Shown here: positions 1 to 8,063 of the stretch, piece after piece | How positions within the stretch are numbered: position 1 is the first letter of the stretch | Layout of the letters: the number at the start of each line of letters is the position of its first letter | Source: Virgisporangium aliadipatigenens | GTDB lineage: Bacteria > Actinomycetota > Actinomycetes > Mycobacteriales > Micromonosporaceae | Direction of reading: 5' to 3' | DNA: 64,000 nucleotides | NCBI RefSeq assembly: GCF_016863615.1 | Contig: NZ_BOPF01000006.1 | Coordinates: forward strand, 1-64,000 | The notes under the pieces: generated by a model | Seen by the model: only the letters and a program-made list of their open reading frames with translations | What the model was told of the DNA's origin: nothing | The model's database searches: none | Translations under genes and position numbers: made by a program

Positions 1-1
1 C

Positions 2-1126
2 TCACAGTTGGGCCGTCCTCCGCCGCCGGATCAGGAAGATGAACACCAGGCCGCCGACGACGTCGGTGATGATGCCGACCTGCACCTCCTGCGGCCGGTT
101 GATGACCCGGCCGACGACGTCGCCGCCGATCAGCAGCACGGGTGCGGCCAGCATGGACATGGGCAGCACCCAGCGGTGGTCGACGCCGACGAGGGTGCGC
201 ACGATCTGCGGGATCATCAGCCCGATGAATGCGATCGGCCCGCAGGCGGCGGTCGCCGCGCCGCAGAGCAGGATCACCGCGAGCAGGCCGAGAATCTTGG
301 TCCGTCCCACGTGCGCGCCGAGCGCCCGGGCGGTGTCGTCGCCGAGCGCCATCGCGTTGAACCCGGGGGCGAGCGCCAGCGCCAGCAGCATGCCCGCGCC
401 GATGACCGGCCCGAGCACGTAGAGCTGTTCGGGGTCGCGGTTCGCCAGGGAGCCGATGATCCAGAACCGGTAACGGTCGAGCGCGGCCCGGTCGGCGAGT
501 TGTAGCGCCTGGTTGAGGCCGACGAGGACGTACTGCACGGCGATGCCGGCGAGGACGAAGCGCGCGGCCGACGCGCCGGAGTTGCCGGTGCTCACGCCGT
601 ACACGAGCACGGTCGCGACGACCGCACCGGCGAAGGCGAACCAGACCAGCGCGGCCGGCCCGGTGACCCCGAACAGCGTGATGCCGATGACGATCGCCGC
701 CGCGGCGCCCTGGTTGATGCCGAACAGCCCCGGATCCGACAGCGGGTTGCGGGTGAGCACCTGCATGATGCAGCCGGCCAGCCCGAGCGCGGCACCGGCG
801 AGCAGCCCGAGAACGGTGCGCGGGATGCGCAGTTCGCGCACGACGGTGTCGGTGTCGGTGCCGCTGGGGGAGAAGAGCGCGTGCCACACGTCGCCGAGCG
901 GGATGGCGCGGCTGCCGACGGCGATGCTGAGCAGGCAGACGACCACCAGCGCGGCGAGAACGCCGATGAGTCCGAGCAGCCGGGTGGAGATCCGGCGTTT
1001 GGGGCCGCTACGGGTGGGGTCGTCGAAGAGAGCGCCGGTGGGCGGCGTCTCGGTTGCGACACCTGTGCTCAACGGTGCTCCCGGTGGACTGATCAAGGTG
1101 TGCTGTTTCGCACCTTGCCCGAACAT
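2..1126 (-). CDS. FecCD-family siderophore-iron ABC transporter permease
   Basis: Integral membrane permease that moves ferric siderophore across the cytoplasmic membrane. The 374-residue product has a short polar N-terminus and then about nine or ten hydrophobic segments. FecCD hallmarks include RELRIPRTVLGLLAGAALG, the NPLSDPGLFGI loop and GPIAFIGLMIPQIVR, the region that contacts the ATPase. I chose ATG at 1126; an in-frame TTG at 1150 would put the start inside the iron box. The gene is complete, with its stop at the very left edge. It is divergent from the binding protein at 1200. The second permease and the ATPase are not in the window and probably lie to the left. Family assignment is firm; which siderophore is carried cannot be told. 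Confidence 0.93.
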   Translation of the reverse strand: MFGQGAKQHTLISPPGAPLSTGVATETPPTGALFDDPTRSGPKRRISTRLLGLIGVLAALVVVCLLSIAVGSRAIPLGDVWHALFSPSGTDTDTVVRELRIPRTVLGLLAGAALGLAGCIMQVLTRNPLSDPGLFGINQGAAAAIVIGITLFGVTGPAALVWFAFAGAVVATVLVYGVSTGNSGASAARFVLAGIAVQYVLVGLNQALQLADRAALDRYRFWIIGSLANRDPEQLYVLGPVIGAGMLLALALAPGFNAMALGDDTARALGAHVGRTKILGLLAVILLCGAATAACGPIAFIGLMIPQIVRTLVGVDHRWVLPMSMLAAPVLLIGGDVVGRVINRPQEVQVGIITDVVGGLVFIFLIRRRRTAQL

Positions 1127-1142
1127 GCCATCACCCGCATTA

Positions 1143-1161
1143 TTAGGCAAGCCTTACCTCA
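1143..1161. promoter_or_regulatory. IdeR/DmdR-like iron box between divergent iron-uptake genes
   Basis: The 19-mer TTAGGCAAGCCTTACCTCA matches 14 of 19 positions of the actinobacterial iron-box consensus TTAGGTTAGGCTAACCTAA and keeps both outer half-sites. It lies 17 bp before the permease ATG on the minus strand and 38 bp before the binding-protein ATG on the plus strand, so one bound iron repressor could control both genes. The regulator itself is not in this window. Confidence 0.75.
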
Positions 1162-1199
1162 AATGATCGTTGCAACAGCCTAAACGGAGGACGTTTCCC

Positions 1200-2228
1200 A
1201 TGGCCAGCCGGTACCCACAGTTATCTGCCACACGCCGGAGCTTCCTCGCCGGCGCGCTCGGCATCGGTGCCGCGACCGTGCTCGCCGCGTGCGGTGGAGA
1301 CGACAGCGGTTCCGAGGACTCCGGCGCTTCGGGCGGCCCGTTCGAGTTCACCGACGACCGCGGCAAGAAGATCTCGCTCCCGGCCGCACCGAAGAAGATC
1401 GTCGCCCAGGTCGGCGCCGCCGCCGCGCTCTGGGACTTCGGCGTGCAATCCGTCGGGATCTTCGGCCCCTCGAAGAAGGCCGACGGCAGCCCCGACCCGC
1501 AGGCCGGCCGCATCGACCAGTCGAAGACCACCTCGCTCGGCAATGCCTGGGGCGAGTTCAACGTCGAGAAGTACCTGTCGCTCGCGCCCGAGCTGCTGGT
1601 CAGCGTCATGTACGGCACCGGCAAGCTCTGGTACGTGCCGGACGACTCGGCCTCGAAGATCGAGCAGATCGCGCCGACCGTCGGCCTGGAGATCGCCAAG
1701 GTCAAGCTGACCGACGCGATCGCCAAGTTCGAGAAGCTCGCCGCCGCGCTCGGCGCCGACGTCAAGGCCTCCTCGGTCACCGACGCCAAGGCCAAGTTCG
1801 ACGCGGCCACCAAGGACCTGCAGGCGGCCGGCACCGCCAAGTCCGATGTGAAGGTCATCGTCCTCGCCGCCGCCCAGGACAACGTGTACTGCGCCAACCC
1901 GGTGATGTACCCGGACCTGCAGCACTACGTGGACAACAAGGTCGGCCTCGTCGTCCCGCAGAAGCCGGACGCGGAGAGCCCGTTCTGGGAGACGCTCAGC
2001 TGGGAGAACGTCGGCAAGTACCCGGCCGACGTGATCTTCCTCGACGCGCGCACCCAGTCGCTGCAGCCCGACCAGCTCAAGAGCAACGCCGCGTGGGCGA
2101 AGCTGCCCGCCGTCGTCAACAACCAGATCATCCCGTGGTACTCCGAGGAGCCGCTGAGCTACCCGGGCTACAGCACGAAGATCGCCGACCTGGCCGCCGG
2201 GCTCAACAAGGCCAAGAAAGTCACCTGA
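1200..2228 (+). CDS. Iron-siderophore ABC transporter substrate-binding lipoprotein
   Basis: Extracellular ferric-siderophore receptor of the FepB/FhuD-type cluster, 342 residues. The N-terminus has a twin-arginine motif (RRSFLAG, residues 12-18), a hydrophobic stretch and a lipobox Leu28-Ala29-Ala30-Cys31, followed by a Gly/Ser/Asp-rich tether. This indicates Tat export in folded form and lipid anchoring. The mature part reads as a type III binding fold (GKKISLPAAPKKIVAQ near the start; DVIFLDART late). ATG at 1200 follows GGAGG at 1186-1190; an earlier in-frame start at 1170 has no ribosome site. The stop overlaps the ATG of the next gene (TGATG), so the two are co-translated. The iron box upstream predicts expression under iron limitation. 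Confidence 0.92.
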   Translation: MASRYPQLSATRRSFLAGALGIGAATVLAACGGDDSGSEDSGASGGPFEFTDDRGKKISLPAAPKKIVAQVGAAAALWDFGVQSVGIFGPSKKADGSPDPQAGRIDQSKTTSLGNAWGEFNVEKYLSLAPELLVSVMYGTGKLWYVPDDSASKIEQIAPTVGLEIAKVKLTDAIAKFEKLAAALGADVKASSVTDAKAKFDAATKDLQAAGTAKSDVKVIVLAAAQDNVYCANPVMYPDLQHYVDNKVGLVVPQKPDAESPFWETLSWENVGKYPADVIFLDARTQSLQPDQLKSNAAWAKLPAVVNNQIIPWYSEEPLSYPGYSTKIADLAAGLNKAKKVT

Positions 2229-3058
2229 TGTACGCGATGTTCCCGCTGCGGGTGGCCCGGGTCGAGCGGGTCACCCCGCACATGATCAGGGTCACCCTCG
2301 GCGGCACCGTTCTGCAGGACTTCGCCACCAGCGGGCCGGACCAGCGGGTGAAGCTCTTCTTCCCGGTGGCCGGTGTCGACGAGCCGCCGATCCTCGAGGG
2401 TGGGCTGCGCTGGTACGAGGTGTGGTGCGCGACGCCGGTCGAGTCCCGGCCGGTCATGCGGACCTACACGATCAGGGCCCACCGTCCCGAGGTGCACGAG
2501 ATCGACATCGATTTCTACGACCACGGGGACATCGGGCCGGCGTCGGCGTGGGCCCGCCGGGCCGGTGCCGGTTCCCCCATAACGGTCCTGGGGCCGACCG
2601 GGTCGAACAGCGGCGGTGCCGACCACAACCCGCCGGCGGACGCCGCATGGCAGTTGATCACCGGCGACGAGACCGCGCTGCCGGCGATCTCCCGGATCGT
2701 CGAGGCCGCGCCGGCCCACGCGGACCTGCGGGTCTACGTCGAGGTCGCCGACGCCGCCGAACGCCAGGACCTCCCGTGGGTCACCTGGGTGCTGCGCGAC
2801 GGGGCGCCCGCCGGTGCCCGCCTGAACGCCGTCGTGCGCGCCGCGGACCTGCCCACGACGCCCGGCTACGCGTGGCTCGCCGGCGAGTCGGCCGGGGTCC
2901 GCGACCTGCGCCGCCACCTGGTCGGCGAACGCGGCTTCGACCGCAAGCGCATCCACTTCTGCGGATACTGGCGCAAGGGCCGCACGGAGTCCGACGCGCA
3001 GGTGACCGGCACCTGGCACGACGACGTCGAACCGGAGCGGGCAACAGCGGCGGCCTGA
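2228..3058 (+). CDS. Siderophore-interacting protein (FAD-dependent ferric-siderophore reductase)
   Basis: Cytoplasmic flavoprotein of the ViuB/YqjH (SIP) family, 276 residues, which reduces ferric siderophore so that iron is released after import. RTYTIR (78-83) is the flavin-binding beta-strand motif of the N-terminal barrel. The C-terminal NAD(P)-type domain has GDETALPAISR and WLAGESAGVRDLRRHL, and the family's terminal HFCGYWRKGR is present. It begins on the last base of the binding-protein stop codon, so both genes form one transcription unit under the iron box. It probably uses NAD(P)H, but no motif settles which cofactor. Confidence 0.93.
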   Translation: MYAMFPLRVARVERVTPHMIRVTLGGTVLQDFATSGPDQRVKLFFPVAGVDEPPILEGGLRWYEVWCATPVESRPVMRTYTIRAHRPEVHEIDIDFYDHGDIGPASAWARRAGAGSPITVLGPTGSNSGGADHNPPADAAWQLITGDETALPAISRIVEAAPAHADLRVYVEVADAAERQDLPWVTWVLRDGAPAGARLNAVVRAADLPTTPGYAWLAGESAGVRDLRRHLVGERGFDRKRIHFCGYWRKGRTESDAQVTGTWHDDVEPERATAAA

Positions 3059-3071
3059 CCTGATCCGAACA
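3058..3071 (+). promoter_or_regulatory. 14-bp element upstream of the response regulator, copy 1
   Basis: ACCTGATCCGAACA overlaps the end of the siderophore-interacting gene and lies 33 bp before the regulator's GTG. An identical 14-mer stands before the lipoprotein gene (5115-5128). Downstream of both copies is a related tract containing GGCCCGG and ending in GGTC. It is likely a promoter element or a binding site for the linked response regulator. Confidence 0.5.
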
Positions 3072-3104
3072 TTCACCCAAGGCCCGGTCGGACATGATGG
3101 TCAC

Positions 3105-3785
3105 GTGTCGAACGGCCTGGTGCTGCTGGTGGAGGACGAGCGGTCCATCGCCGACCTGGTGCGCCTGTACCTGACCCGGGACGGCTTCGGGGTGCACGTC
3201 GAGTACGACGGGACGGCCGGGCTCGCCGCCGCGCGGCGGTTGCGCCCGGTCGCCTGCGTCCTGGACATCTCGGTGCCGGGCATCTCCGGCACGGAGATCT
3301 GCCATCAGCTGCGCGGTTCCGGGGACTGGACGCCGGTGATCTTCCTGACCGCGCGGGACGACGAGGTGGACCGCATCGTCGGGTTCGAACTCGGCGCCGA
3401 CGACTACGTGACGAAGCCGTTCAGCCCGCGGGAACTGGTGGCGCGGGTGCGGGCGGTCGTGCGGCGCAGCGCGGGTGGGCCGGAGGCCGCGGAGCGGCCG
3501 CGCGTCGCCGGGCCGGTCACCCTGGACCCCGGCCGGCGGCTGGTCACCGTCGACGGTGTGCCCGTGGAGCTGACGTCGACGGAGTTCGACCTGCTGGCGT
3601 ACCTGATGGGGCGGCCGGGGCGGGTCTTCACCCGCGAGGAGCTGCTGTCGACGGTGTGGGGCTACGCGTCCCACGCGGGCACCCGGACGGTGGACGTTCA
3701 CGTGGCGCAGGTGCGGGCCAAGCTCGGCGCCGCGTCGACGGTGATCCGTACCCACCGCGGCGTCGGGTACTCCTGTGCGTCATAG
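3105..3785 (+). CDS. OmpR/PhoB-family response regulator
   Basis: Two-component transcription factor, 226 residues. The receiver domain (about 4-118) has acidic residues Glu10, Asp11 and Glu12, the phospho-acceptor Asp54 in VLDISVPG, Thr82 and Lys104 (VTKPFSPREL), so it looks fully functional. A winged-helix DNA-binding domain fills about 133-224 (TSTEFDLLAYL; RTVDVHVAQVRAKL; IRTHRGVGYS). GTG at 3105 has no ribosome site. CATGAT at 3093-3098 lies exactly 6 nt before it, so a leaderless message is plausible. The 3' end overlaps the sensor kinase start by 11 bp, so the pair is translationally coupled. Confidence 0.93.
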   Translation: MSNGLVLLVEDERSIADLVRLYLTRDGFGVHVEYDGTAGLAAARRLRPVACVLDISVPGISGTEICHQLRGSGDWTPVIFLTARDDEVDRIVGFELGADDYVTKPFSPRELVARVRAVVRRSAGGPEAAERPRVAGPVTLDPGRRLVTVDGVPVELTSTEFDLLAYLMGRPGRVFTREELLSTVWGYASHAGTRTVDVHVAQVRAKLGAASTVIRTHRGVGYSCAS

Positions 3786-5196
3786 CGTGCGGCTGCGCAC
3801 CCTCACCTCCCGCGCGGTGCTCGCCGGCGTGGCCGTCGCCCTGCTGTCCGTGCTGGTCACCGCCATGGTCGCCGCGCCGTTGGCGGCCCGCGCCGCCGAG
3901 CGTCAGGCCCGCGACTCGCTGCGGACCCAGGCCGGGATCATGGGGGAACTCCTCCGTAGCCGCCTGCAGAGCCCGCGCACCGTCGACGAGCAGCGCCTGG
4001 TCGCGCAGTGGCGCACGCTCGGCATCGACGCGTACCTGATCCGGGGCGGGCGGGCCGACCGTCCGGGGCTGCCGGCGGCGCTGGTCAGCCGCGTGGCGGG
4101 CGGGCAGGCGTTCTCCGGCAAGCGGCTGGTCGGTGGGCGCATGGCGCTCGTCGAGGGGCGTCCGCTCGGCAACGGCAACGGGGTCGTGCTCGCCCGGCAC
4201 CTCGCCACCGGGTTCTGGCGGCAGGTGCTCGGCGCGATGGGACTGCCGCTCACCGCCGGGCTCGCGGCGGGTGTGCTGGCCGGGACGCTGCTCGGGCGAC
4301 GGCTCGCGCGGCCGATCCGGCACGCCGCCGGGGCCGCCAACCGGCTCCGGGCCGGCGAGCGCGGGGTGCGGCTGAACGTCGAGCCGCCGCAGGAGGTGGC
4401 CGACCTGGCCTTCTCCCTGAACGCGTTGGCCGCCGCCCTGGAGGTGAGCGAGGGGCGGCAGCGGGAGTTCCTGCTGTCGGTGTCGCACGAGTTGCGCACG
4501 CCGCTGACCGCGATCCGGGGCTACGCCGAGGCGCTCGCCGACGGGGTGGTCGAGGGCGACGCGGCCGTTCGGGCCGGGGAGACCGTGCTGGGCCAGGCGC
4601 AGCAGCTCGAACGGCTGGTCACCGACCTGCTGGCGCTCGCGCGGCTGGACGCGGTGGAGTTCGCGCTGGCACCGATGGAGGTCGACCTGAGCGGCCTCGT
4701 GCGGGACGCGGCCCAGGCGTGGGCGCCCCGCTGCGCCGCCGAGGGGGTCGAACTGCGCGTCGAGGCGCCGGCCGGCGTGGTGCGGGCGTTCACCGATCCG
4801 GGGCGCACCCGCCAGATCCTCGACGGGCTGCTCGACAACGCCCTGCGCGTGGTGCCGGCGGGGGCGCCGGTGGTGCTCTGCGCCCGTTCCCCCGCGATCC
4901 TGGAGATCCGTGACGGCGGGCCGGGACTGTCCGACGCGGACCTCGCCGTCGCCTTCGACAAGGGCGCGCTGAACCGCCGCTACCAGGGCGTCCGCCCGGT
5001 CGGCAGCGGCCTCGGGCTGGCCCTGGTCGCCGGCCTCGCCCGCCGCCTGAACGGCCACATCGAGGCCGGCCACGCCCCCGAGGGCGGCGCACGCTTCACC
5101 GTCGCGCTGCCCTTACCTGATCCGAACACGCGGCGAACGAATCCCTGGCCCGGCGCCACGACAGTGGTCCCCGACGCAGAGGAGGAACGGCGATGA
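3775..5196 (+). CDS. Sensor histidine kinase with periplasmic sensor loop
   Basis: Membrane sensor of 473 residues, partner of the preceding regulator. TM1 is about 13-35. An extracytoplasmic loop of about 115 residues follows, TM2 is about 152-174, and then a HAMP linker. The dimerisation and phospho-acceptor helix carries SVSHELRTPLTA with His238. The ATPase domain shows LLDNALRVV (N box), IRDGGPGLSD (G1) and GSGLGLALVAG (G2). Part of the F box is altered (AFDKGALNRRYQG). GTG at 3775 lies inside the regulator gene. The last bases overlap the following lipoprotein start (ATGA), giving a three-gene unit. The stimulus is unknown; the link to a surface lipoprotein suggests an envelope signal. 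Confidence 0.92.
   Translation: MRHSVRLRTLTSRAVLAGVAVALLSVLVTAMVAAPLAARAAERQARDSLRTQAGIMGELLRSRLQSPRTVDEQRLVAQWRTLGIDAYLIRGGRADRPGLPAALVSRVAGGQAFSGKRLVGGRMALVEGRPLGNGNGVVLARHLATGFWRQVLGAMGLPLTAGLAAGVLAGTLLGRRLARPIRHAAGAANRLRAGERGVRLNVEPPQEVADLAFSLNALAAALEVSEGRQREFLLSVSHELRTPLTAIRGYAEALADGVVEGDAAVRAGETVLGQAQQLERLVTDLLALARLDAVEFALAPMEVDLSGLVRDAAQAWAPRCAAEGVELRVEAPAGVVRAFTDPGRTRQILDGLLDNALRVVPAGAPVVLCARSPAILEIRDGGPGLSDADLAVAFDKGALNRRYQGVRPVGSGLGLALVAGLARRLNGHIEAGHAPEGGARFTVALPLPDPNTRRTNPWPGATTVVPDAEEERR
5115..5128 (+). promoter_or_regulatory. 14-bp element upstream of the lipoprotein gene, copy 2
   Basis: Second exact copy of ACCTGATCCGAACA, inside the 3' end of the kinase gene and 64 bp before the lipoprotein ATG. 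Relative to copy 1, the distance from the element to the shared GGTC is longer by exactly 10 bp, one helical turn. This suggests a separate internal promoter for the lipoprotein under the same control as the regulator gene. Confidence 0.5.
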
Positions 5197-5759
5197 GGCG
5201 CTTGTACACGGTGACGGCGATCGCGGTCACCACGCTGGGGCTGCTGCTCGGCGGCTGCGCCGGCACCGACGAACCGGCCGGTACCGGCAGCACGGACACA
5301 TCGGTCGAGGTCGACGACGCACTGAGCGTGGAGGCGCAGGCGCTGGTGGCGCTCGGCTACGACGACGCCGACGTGGCGACGGTGCCGATGGCCGACCCGG
5401 CACCGTCGGCATCGGCTTCGGCGAAGGACCGCGGTGCCCGGCGCGGGCGGCACGCGGGGCGGGTCATGTTGCGCCGCAACACGTTGCACGGCGAGGCGGT
5501 CGTCGAGACCAAGGACGGCCCGAGGACCGTGGTGGTCCAGCGCGGCGCGGTCACCGCGGTCAACGGCGAGACGTTGACCGTGACGTCGACCGACGGCTTC
5601 GTGCTGACGTGGACGTTCGGCGCGGACACGAAGATCGTCAAGGAACGCGCGCAGGTCGCCAAGGACCAGATCAAGGCCGGCGACCAGGTGGGCGTGGCCG
5701 GCGTCAAGGAGGGCGACAAGAACGTCGCGCGCCTGGTCGTGGTGCCGAAGCCCAAGTAA
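5193..5759 (+). CDS. Small secreted lipoprotein with DUF5666-like C-terminal domain
   Basis: Lipoprotein of 188 residues with a classical Sec signal and lipobox (Leu-Gly-Gly-Cys22). A low-complexity region rich in Ser, Ala and Pro leads to a basic patch (about 80-95). The C-terminal part (about 105-185) consists of short beta-strand repeats with GAVTAVNGETLTVTST and KAGDQVGVAG, resembling DUF5666-type beta-barrel domains. The start is supported by GAGGAGG upstream and overlaps the kinase stop. Its place in the two-component operon and its own upstream element suggest it is either a regulated output or an accessory sensor. Function is unknown. Confidence 0.8.
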   Translation: MRRLYTVTAIAVTTLGLLLGGCAGTDEPAGTGSTDTSVEVDDALSVEAQALVALGYDDADVATVPMADPAPSASASAKDRGARRGRHAGRVMLRRNTLHGEAVVETKDGPRTVVVQRGAVTAVNGETLTVTSTDGFVLTWTFGADTKIVKERAQVAKDQIKAGDQVGVAGVKEGDKNVARLVVVPKPK

Positions 5760-5869
5760 ATGAAGGTTTGTCGCCACGGCGGCCCCGCGGATCCTCGCGG
5801 CGGCCGCCGGACGGCCTCCGCGACCCATCCCCGTAACGTGGCGCACACGTGCCTGTGACGGATCGATCC

Positions 5870-5875
5870 TAGGTT
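5870..5875 (+). promoter_or_regulatory. Putative -10 hexamer for leaderless ABC ATPase mRNA
   Basis: TAGGTT is followed by 6 nt and then the ATG at 5882. There is no ribosome-binding site. The spacing puts the first transcribed base on the start codon. Confidence 0.45.
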
Positions 5876-5881
5876 CGGCCG

Positions 5882-7252
5882 ATGGTGCGTCGGGTCCGGT
5901 CGGCCGAGCGCACGGACCGGTCCGCGGCGGCGGTGTCGATGCTCGACGTGACGCGCCGGTTCGGTGCGACGCTCGCACTCGACGGGGTCCACTTCGAGAC
6001 CACCGGCGGGGAAGTCCACGGGTTGCTGGGCGCACCCGGTGCCGGCAAGACCACGCTGATGCGCATCCTCGCCGGTGCGGACCGGCCGGACCGGGGCGTG
6101 GTGACGGTCGGCGGGGCCGTGGTCACCGGCGCCGACGTGCGCCTGATGCGCGCGGCCGGCGTGGCGCTGGTCCAGCGGCACCACACCCTCGTGCCCACGC
6201 TGACCGCGGGGGAGAACCTCATCCTGGCCCGCCCGACGGGACGGCTGCGGGGCGGCACCCGCGCCGCCCGCCAACGGGTCGAACGCCTCGCCGACCGGTA
6301 CGCGCTGGCGGTGCGTTCGGACGTTCCCACAGGAGAACTGTCGGACGACGAACGCTGGCGCCTGGAACTCCTGCGCGCGCTGGACGCGGACGCCCGGCTC
6401 CTCCTGCTGGACGAGCCGGCCGACGACCTCGTCGGCGCCTTCCGCCGGATCGTGGACGAGGGCCGCTCCGTGGTGGTGGCCACCGGCCGGCCGGAGATCG
6501 TGCTGGCCGGCTGCGACCGGGTGACCGTCCTGCGCGCGGGACGGGTGGCCCTGTCCGGCGCACCGGTCGACGGACTGGCCGCCACCACGCTGAACGGCCT
6601 GCTCACCGGGCCGGCGCTGCCCCCGGCCCCGATCGCGGTGCCGGGCCCGCCGCGGCGCATCCGCCTCACGGTGACCGGCGCGACCCTGGACCGCCTGCGG
6701 GAGGCCGAACTGTCGGTCAGCGGCGGCGAGATCCTCGGCGTCGTCGGCCTCGACGGCAACGGCCAGCACGAACTGGAGCAGCTGCTGGCCGGGCTGCGGG
6801 CACCGGAGGGCGGCCGGGTGGAGGTCGACGGCGTGCCGGTGCCGGTGGGCGACGCGAAGGCGCGCATCGCGGCCGGCGTCGCGTACCTGCCCGGCGACGG
6901 CGCCCGGCCGGCCCGGTGGCGCCCCGCGCTGCGGCAACGCCTGCGGGCCGGGCCGGACGCCGACGCCCGTCGCCTCCTGGTCGCCCGCGAACTGAGCGGC
7001 CGCCCGAAGGTGGTGGTGGCCGCCTACCCGACCCGGGGGCTGGACCCGGCGACGACGCGCGCGATCGTGCAGCGGGTGATCGCGGCGGCGGCGCGCGGGG
7101 CGGCGGTGGTCTGGTTCGGCGCCGACCTCGACGAACTGTTCACCGTCGCGGACCGCGTGATGGTCCTGGCGGCCGGCGAGGCCCTGGGCTTCTTCCACCC
7201 GCCGTGGGACCGGGGCGCGATAGCCCGCGCGATGACCGGCTGGCCCTCGTAG
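5882..7252 (+). CDS. Orphan tandem-domain ABC ATPase, degenerate (RbsA/YufO-like)
   Basis: Two ABC domains in one chain, as in sugar and nucleoside importers, but short (456 residues against about 500) and partly decayed. Domain 1 (about 20-240) has Walker A GAPGAGKTT (50-58) and Walker B LLLLDEP. Its signature is ELSDDERWR instead of LSGGQ, and the H-loop region reads VVATGRPEIV with no His. Domain 2 (about 255-456) has GLDGNGQHEL at the Walker A position with no Lys, as is usual for this family, but lacks an LSGGNQQK signature and has a non-standard Walker B (VVVAAYPTRGLD). No permease or binding protein is adjacent. It may be inactive, regulatory, or served by a distant permease. Confidence 0.75.
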   Translation: MVRRVRSAERTDRSAAAVSMLDVTRRFGATLALDGVHFETTGGEVHGLLGAPGAGKTTLMRILAGADRPDRGVVTVGGAVVTGADVRLMRAAGVALVQRHHTLVPTLTAGENLILARPTGRLRGGTRAARQRVERLADRYALAVRSDVPTGELSDDERWRLELLRALDADARLLLLDEPADDLVGAFRRIVDEGRSVVVATGRPEIVLAGCDRVTVLRAGRVALSGAPVDGLAATTLNGLLTGPALPPAPIAVPGPPRRIRLTVTGATLDRLREAELSVSGGEILGVVGLDGNGQHELEQLLAGLRAPEGGRVEVDGVPVPVGDAKARIAAGVAYLPGDGARPARWRPALRQRLRAGPDADARRLLVARELSGRPKVVVAAYPTRGLDPATTRAIVQRVIAAAARGAAVVWFGADLDELFTVADRVMVLAAGEALGFFHPPWDRGAIARAMTGWPS

Positions 7253-7255
7253 CGG

Positions 7256-7750
7256 TTACGTCAGGGACGCGGCGTACGTGTCGCGCAGGGCCTCCCAGCC
7301 GTGGTCCTTCGCGGCCTCGCCGCGGATCGGTTCGACCTCCTTGCCGGCCAGGAGGTCGTCGGCGACGTCGAGGCACAGGTGCCAGCCGGCGGCGACCATG
7401 GCGGCCAGGTCCCGGCCCTCCACGGTGTGGTGCAGCGTCAGCAGGGTGCCGGTCGGCGTGGGGGTCAGTTCCCAGCGGAGCAGATCCTCGTCCCACGTGT
7501 ACTCCAGCAGGGTCGGGCGCTCGGCCCGGACGATCCGCGCCGGCAGCGGCACCCGCGCGTCGCCGTCGATCATCGTCAGCGTGGCGTCGCCGGGCGCGTC
7601 GAGGCTGCGGTCCGTCTCGAACGGCGACCATTTCGCCAGGTGCTCCGGATCGGTGAGTGCGGTCCACACCTGCTCCGGGGGATGCGGCAGTTCGCGGGTG
7701 AACACCAGGGTCCAACGCGCGCCGTCGGCATGCACGGTCGCCGAGGTCAT
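7256..7750 (-). CDS. SRPBCC (AHSA1/START-like) domain protein
   Basis: A 164-residue single-domain protein of the SRPBCC superfamily, which binds hydrophobic ligands in a helix-grip fold. Typical sequence is visible: RELPHPPEQVWTALTDPEHLAKW, the central strands LLEYTWDEDLLRWELTPT, and the long C-terminal helix AAGWHLCLDVADDLL. ATG at 7750 lies 2 nt after the stop of the ArsR gene, so the two form an operon. This ArsR-SRPBCC pairing is common in actinobacteria, but a biochemical role has not been established for most members. Confidence 0.88.
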   Translation of the reverse strand: MTSATVHADGARWTLVFTRELPHPPEQVWTALTDPEHLAKWSPFETDRSLDAPGDATLTMIDGDARVPLPARIVRAERPTLLEYTWDEDLLRWELTPTPTGTLLTLHHTVEGRDLAAMVAAGWHLCLDVADDLLAGKEVEPIRGEAAKDHGWEALRDTYAASLT

Positions 7751-7752
7751 GA

Positions 7753-8058
7753 TCACTCCTGACGGTCGAGGTGACGCTCGAGGGCGTCGAGGTGGTGCGT
7801 CCACAGTCGCCGGTACGGGGCGAGCCAGTCGTCGACCTGGCGCAGCGCCCGGAGGTCGATCCGGTAGATGCGCTGCTGCGCGGCCGTGCGGCTGGCGACG
7901 AAACCGGCGTCGCGCAGCACTTTCAGGTGCTTGGAGACGGTGGGCTGGCTGACGCCGAGCGCCGCCACCAGTTCGCCGACGCTGCACTCCGTGGTGCGGA
8001 GGCGGTCGAGGATGAGGCGGCGGGTCGGTTCGGCCAGGACGGCGAACGCATCTGACAC
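7753..8058 (-). CDS. ArsR/SmtB-family winged-helix repressor
   Basis: Compact regulator of 101 residues. The recognition region is LVAALGVSQPTVSKHLKVLRDAGF, followed by the wing VASRTAAQQRIYRID. No CxC metal-binding motif of the arsenic or cadmium sensors is present, so it belongs to the non-metal ArsR group usually paired with SRPBCC proteins. GTG at 8058 is the only sensible start. It has no ribosome site, but near-consensus promoter hexamers sit directly upstream. It most likely represses its own two-gene operon. Confidence 0.9.
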   Translation of the reverse strand: MSDAFAVLAEPTRRLILDRLRTTECSVGELVAALGVSQPTVSKHLKVLRDAGFVASRTAAQQRIYRIDLRALRQVDDWLAPYRRLWTHHLDALERHLDRQE

Positions 8059-8063
8059 GGCCT

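Noticed and set aside
1170-1199. Upstream in-frame start for the iron-binding lipoprotein
   Set aside because: It would add ten residues before the Tat signal and lacks a ribosome site; GGAGG fits the ATG at 1200.
5764-5820. GC-rich inverted repeats after the lipoprotein gene as a terminator or structured RNA
   Set aside because: Pairings are short and ambiguous (CCGCG / CGCGG) and no T tract or conserved RNA motif is visible.
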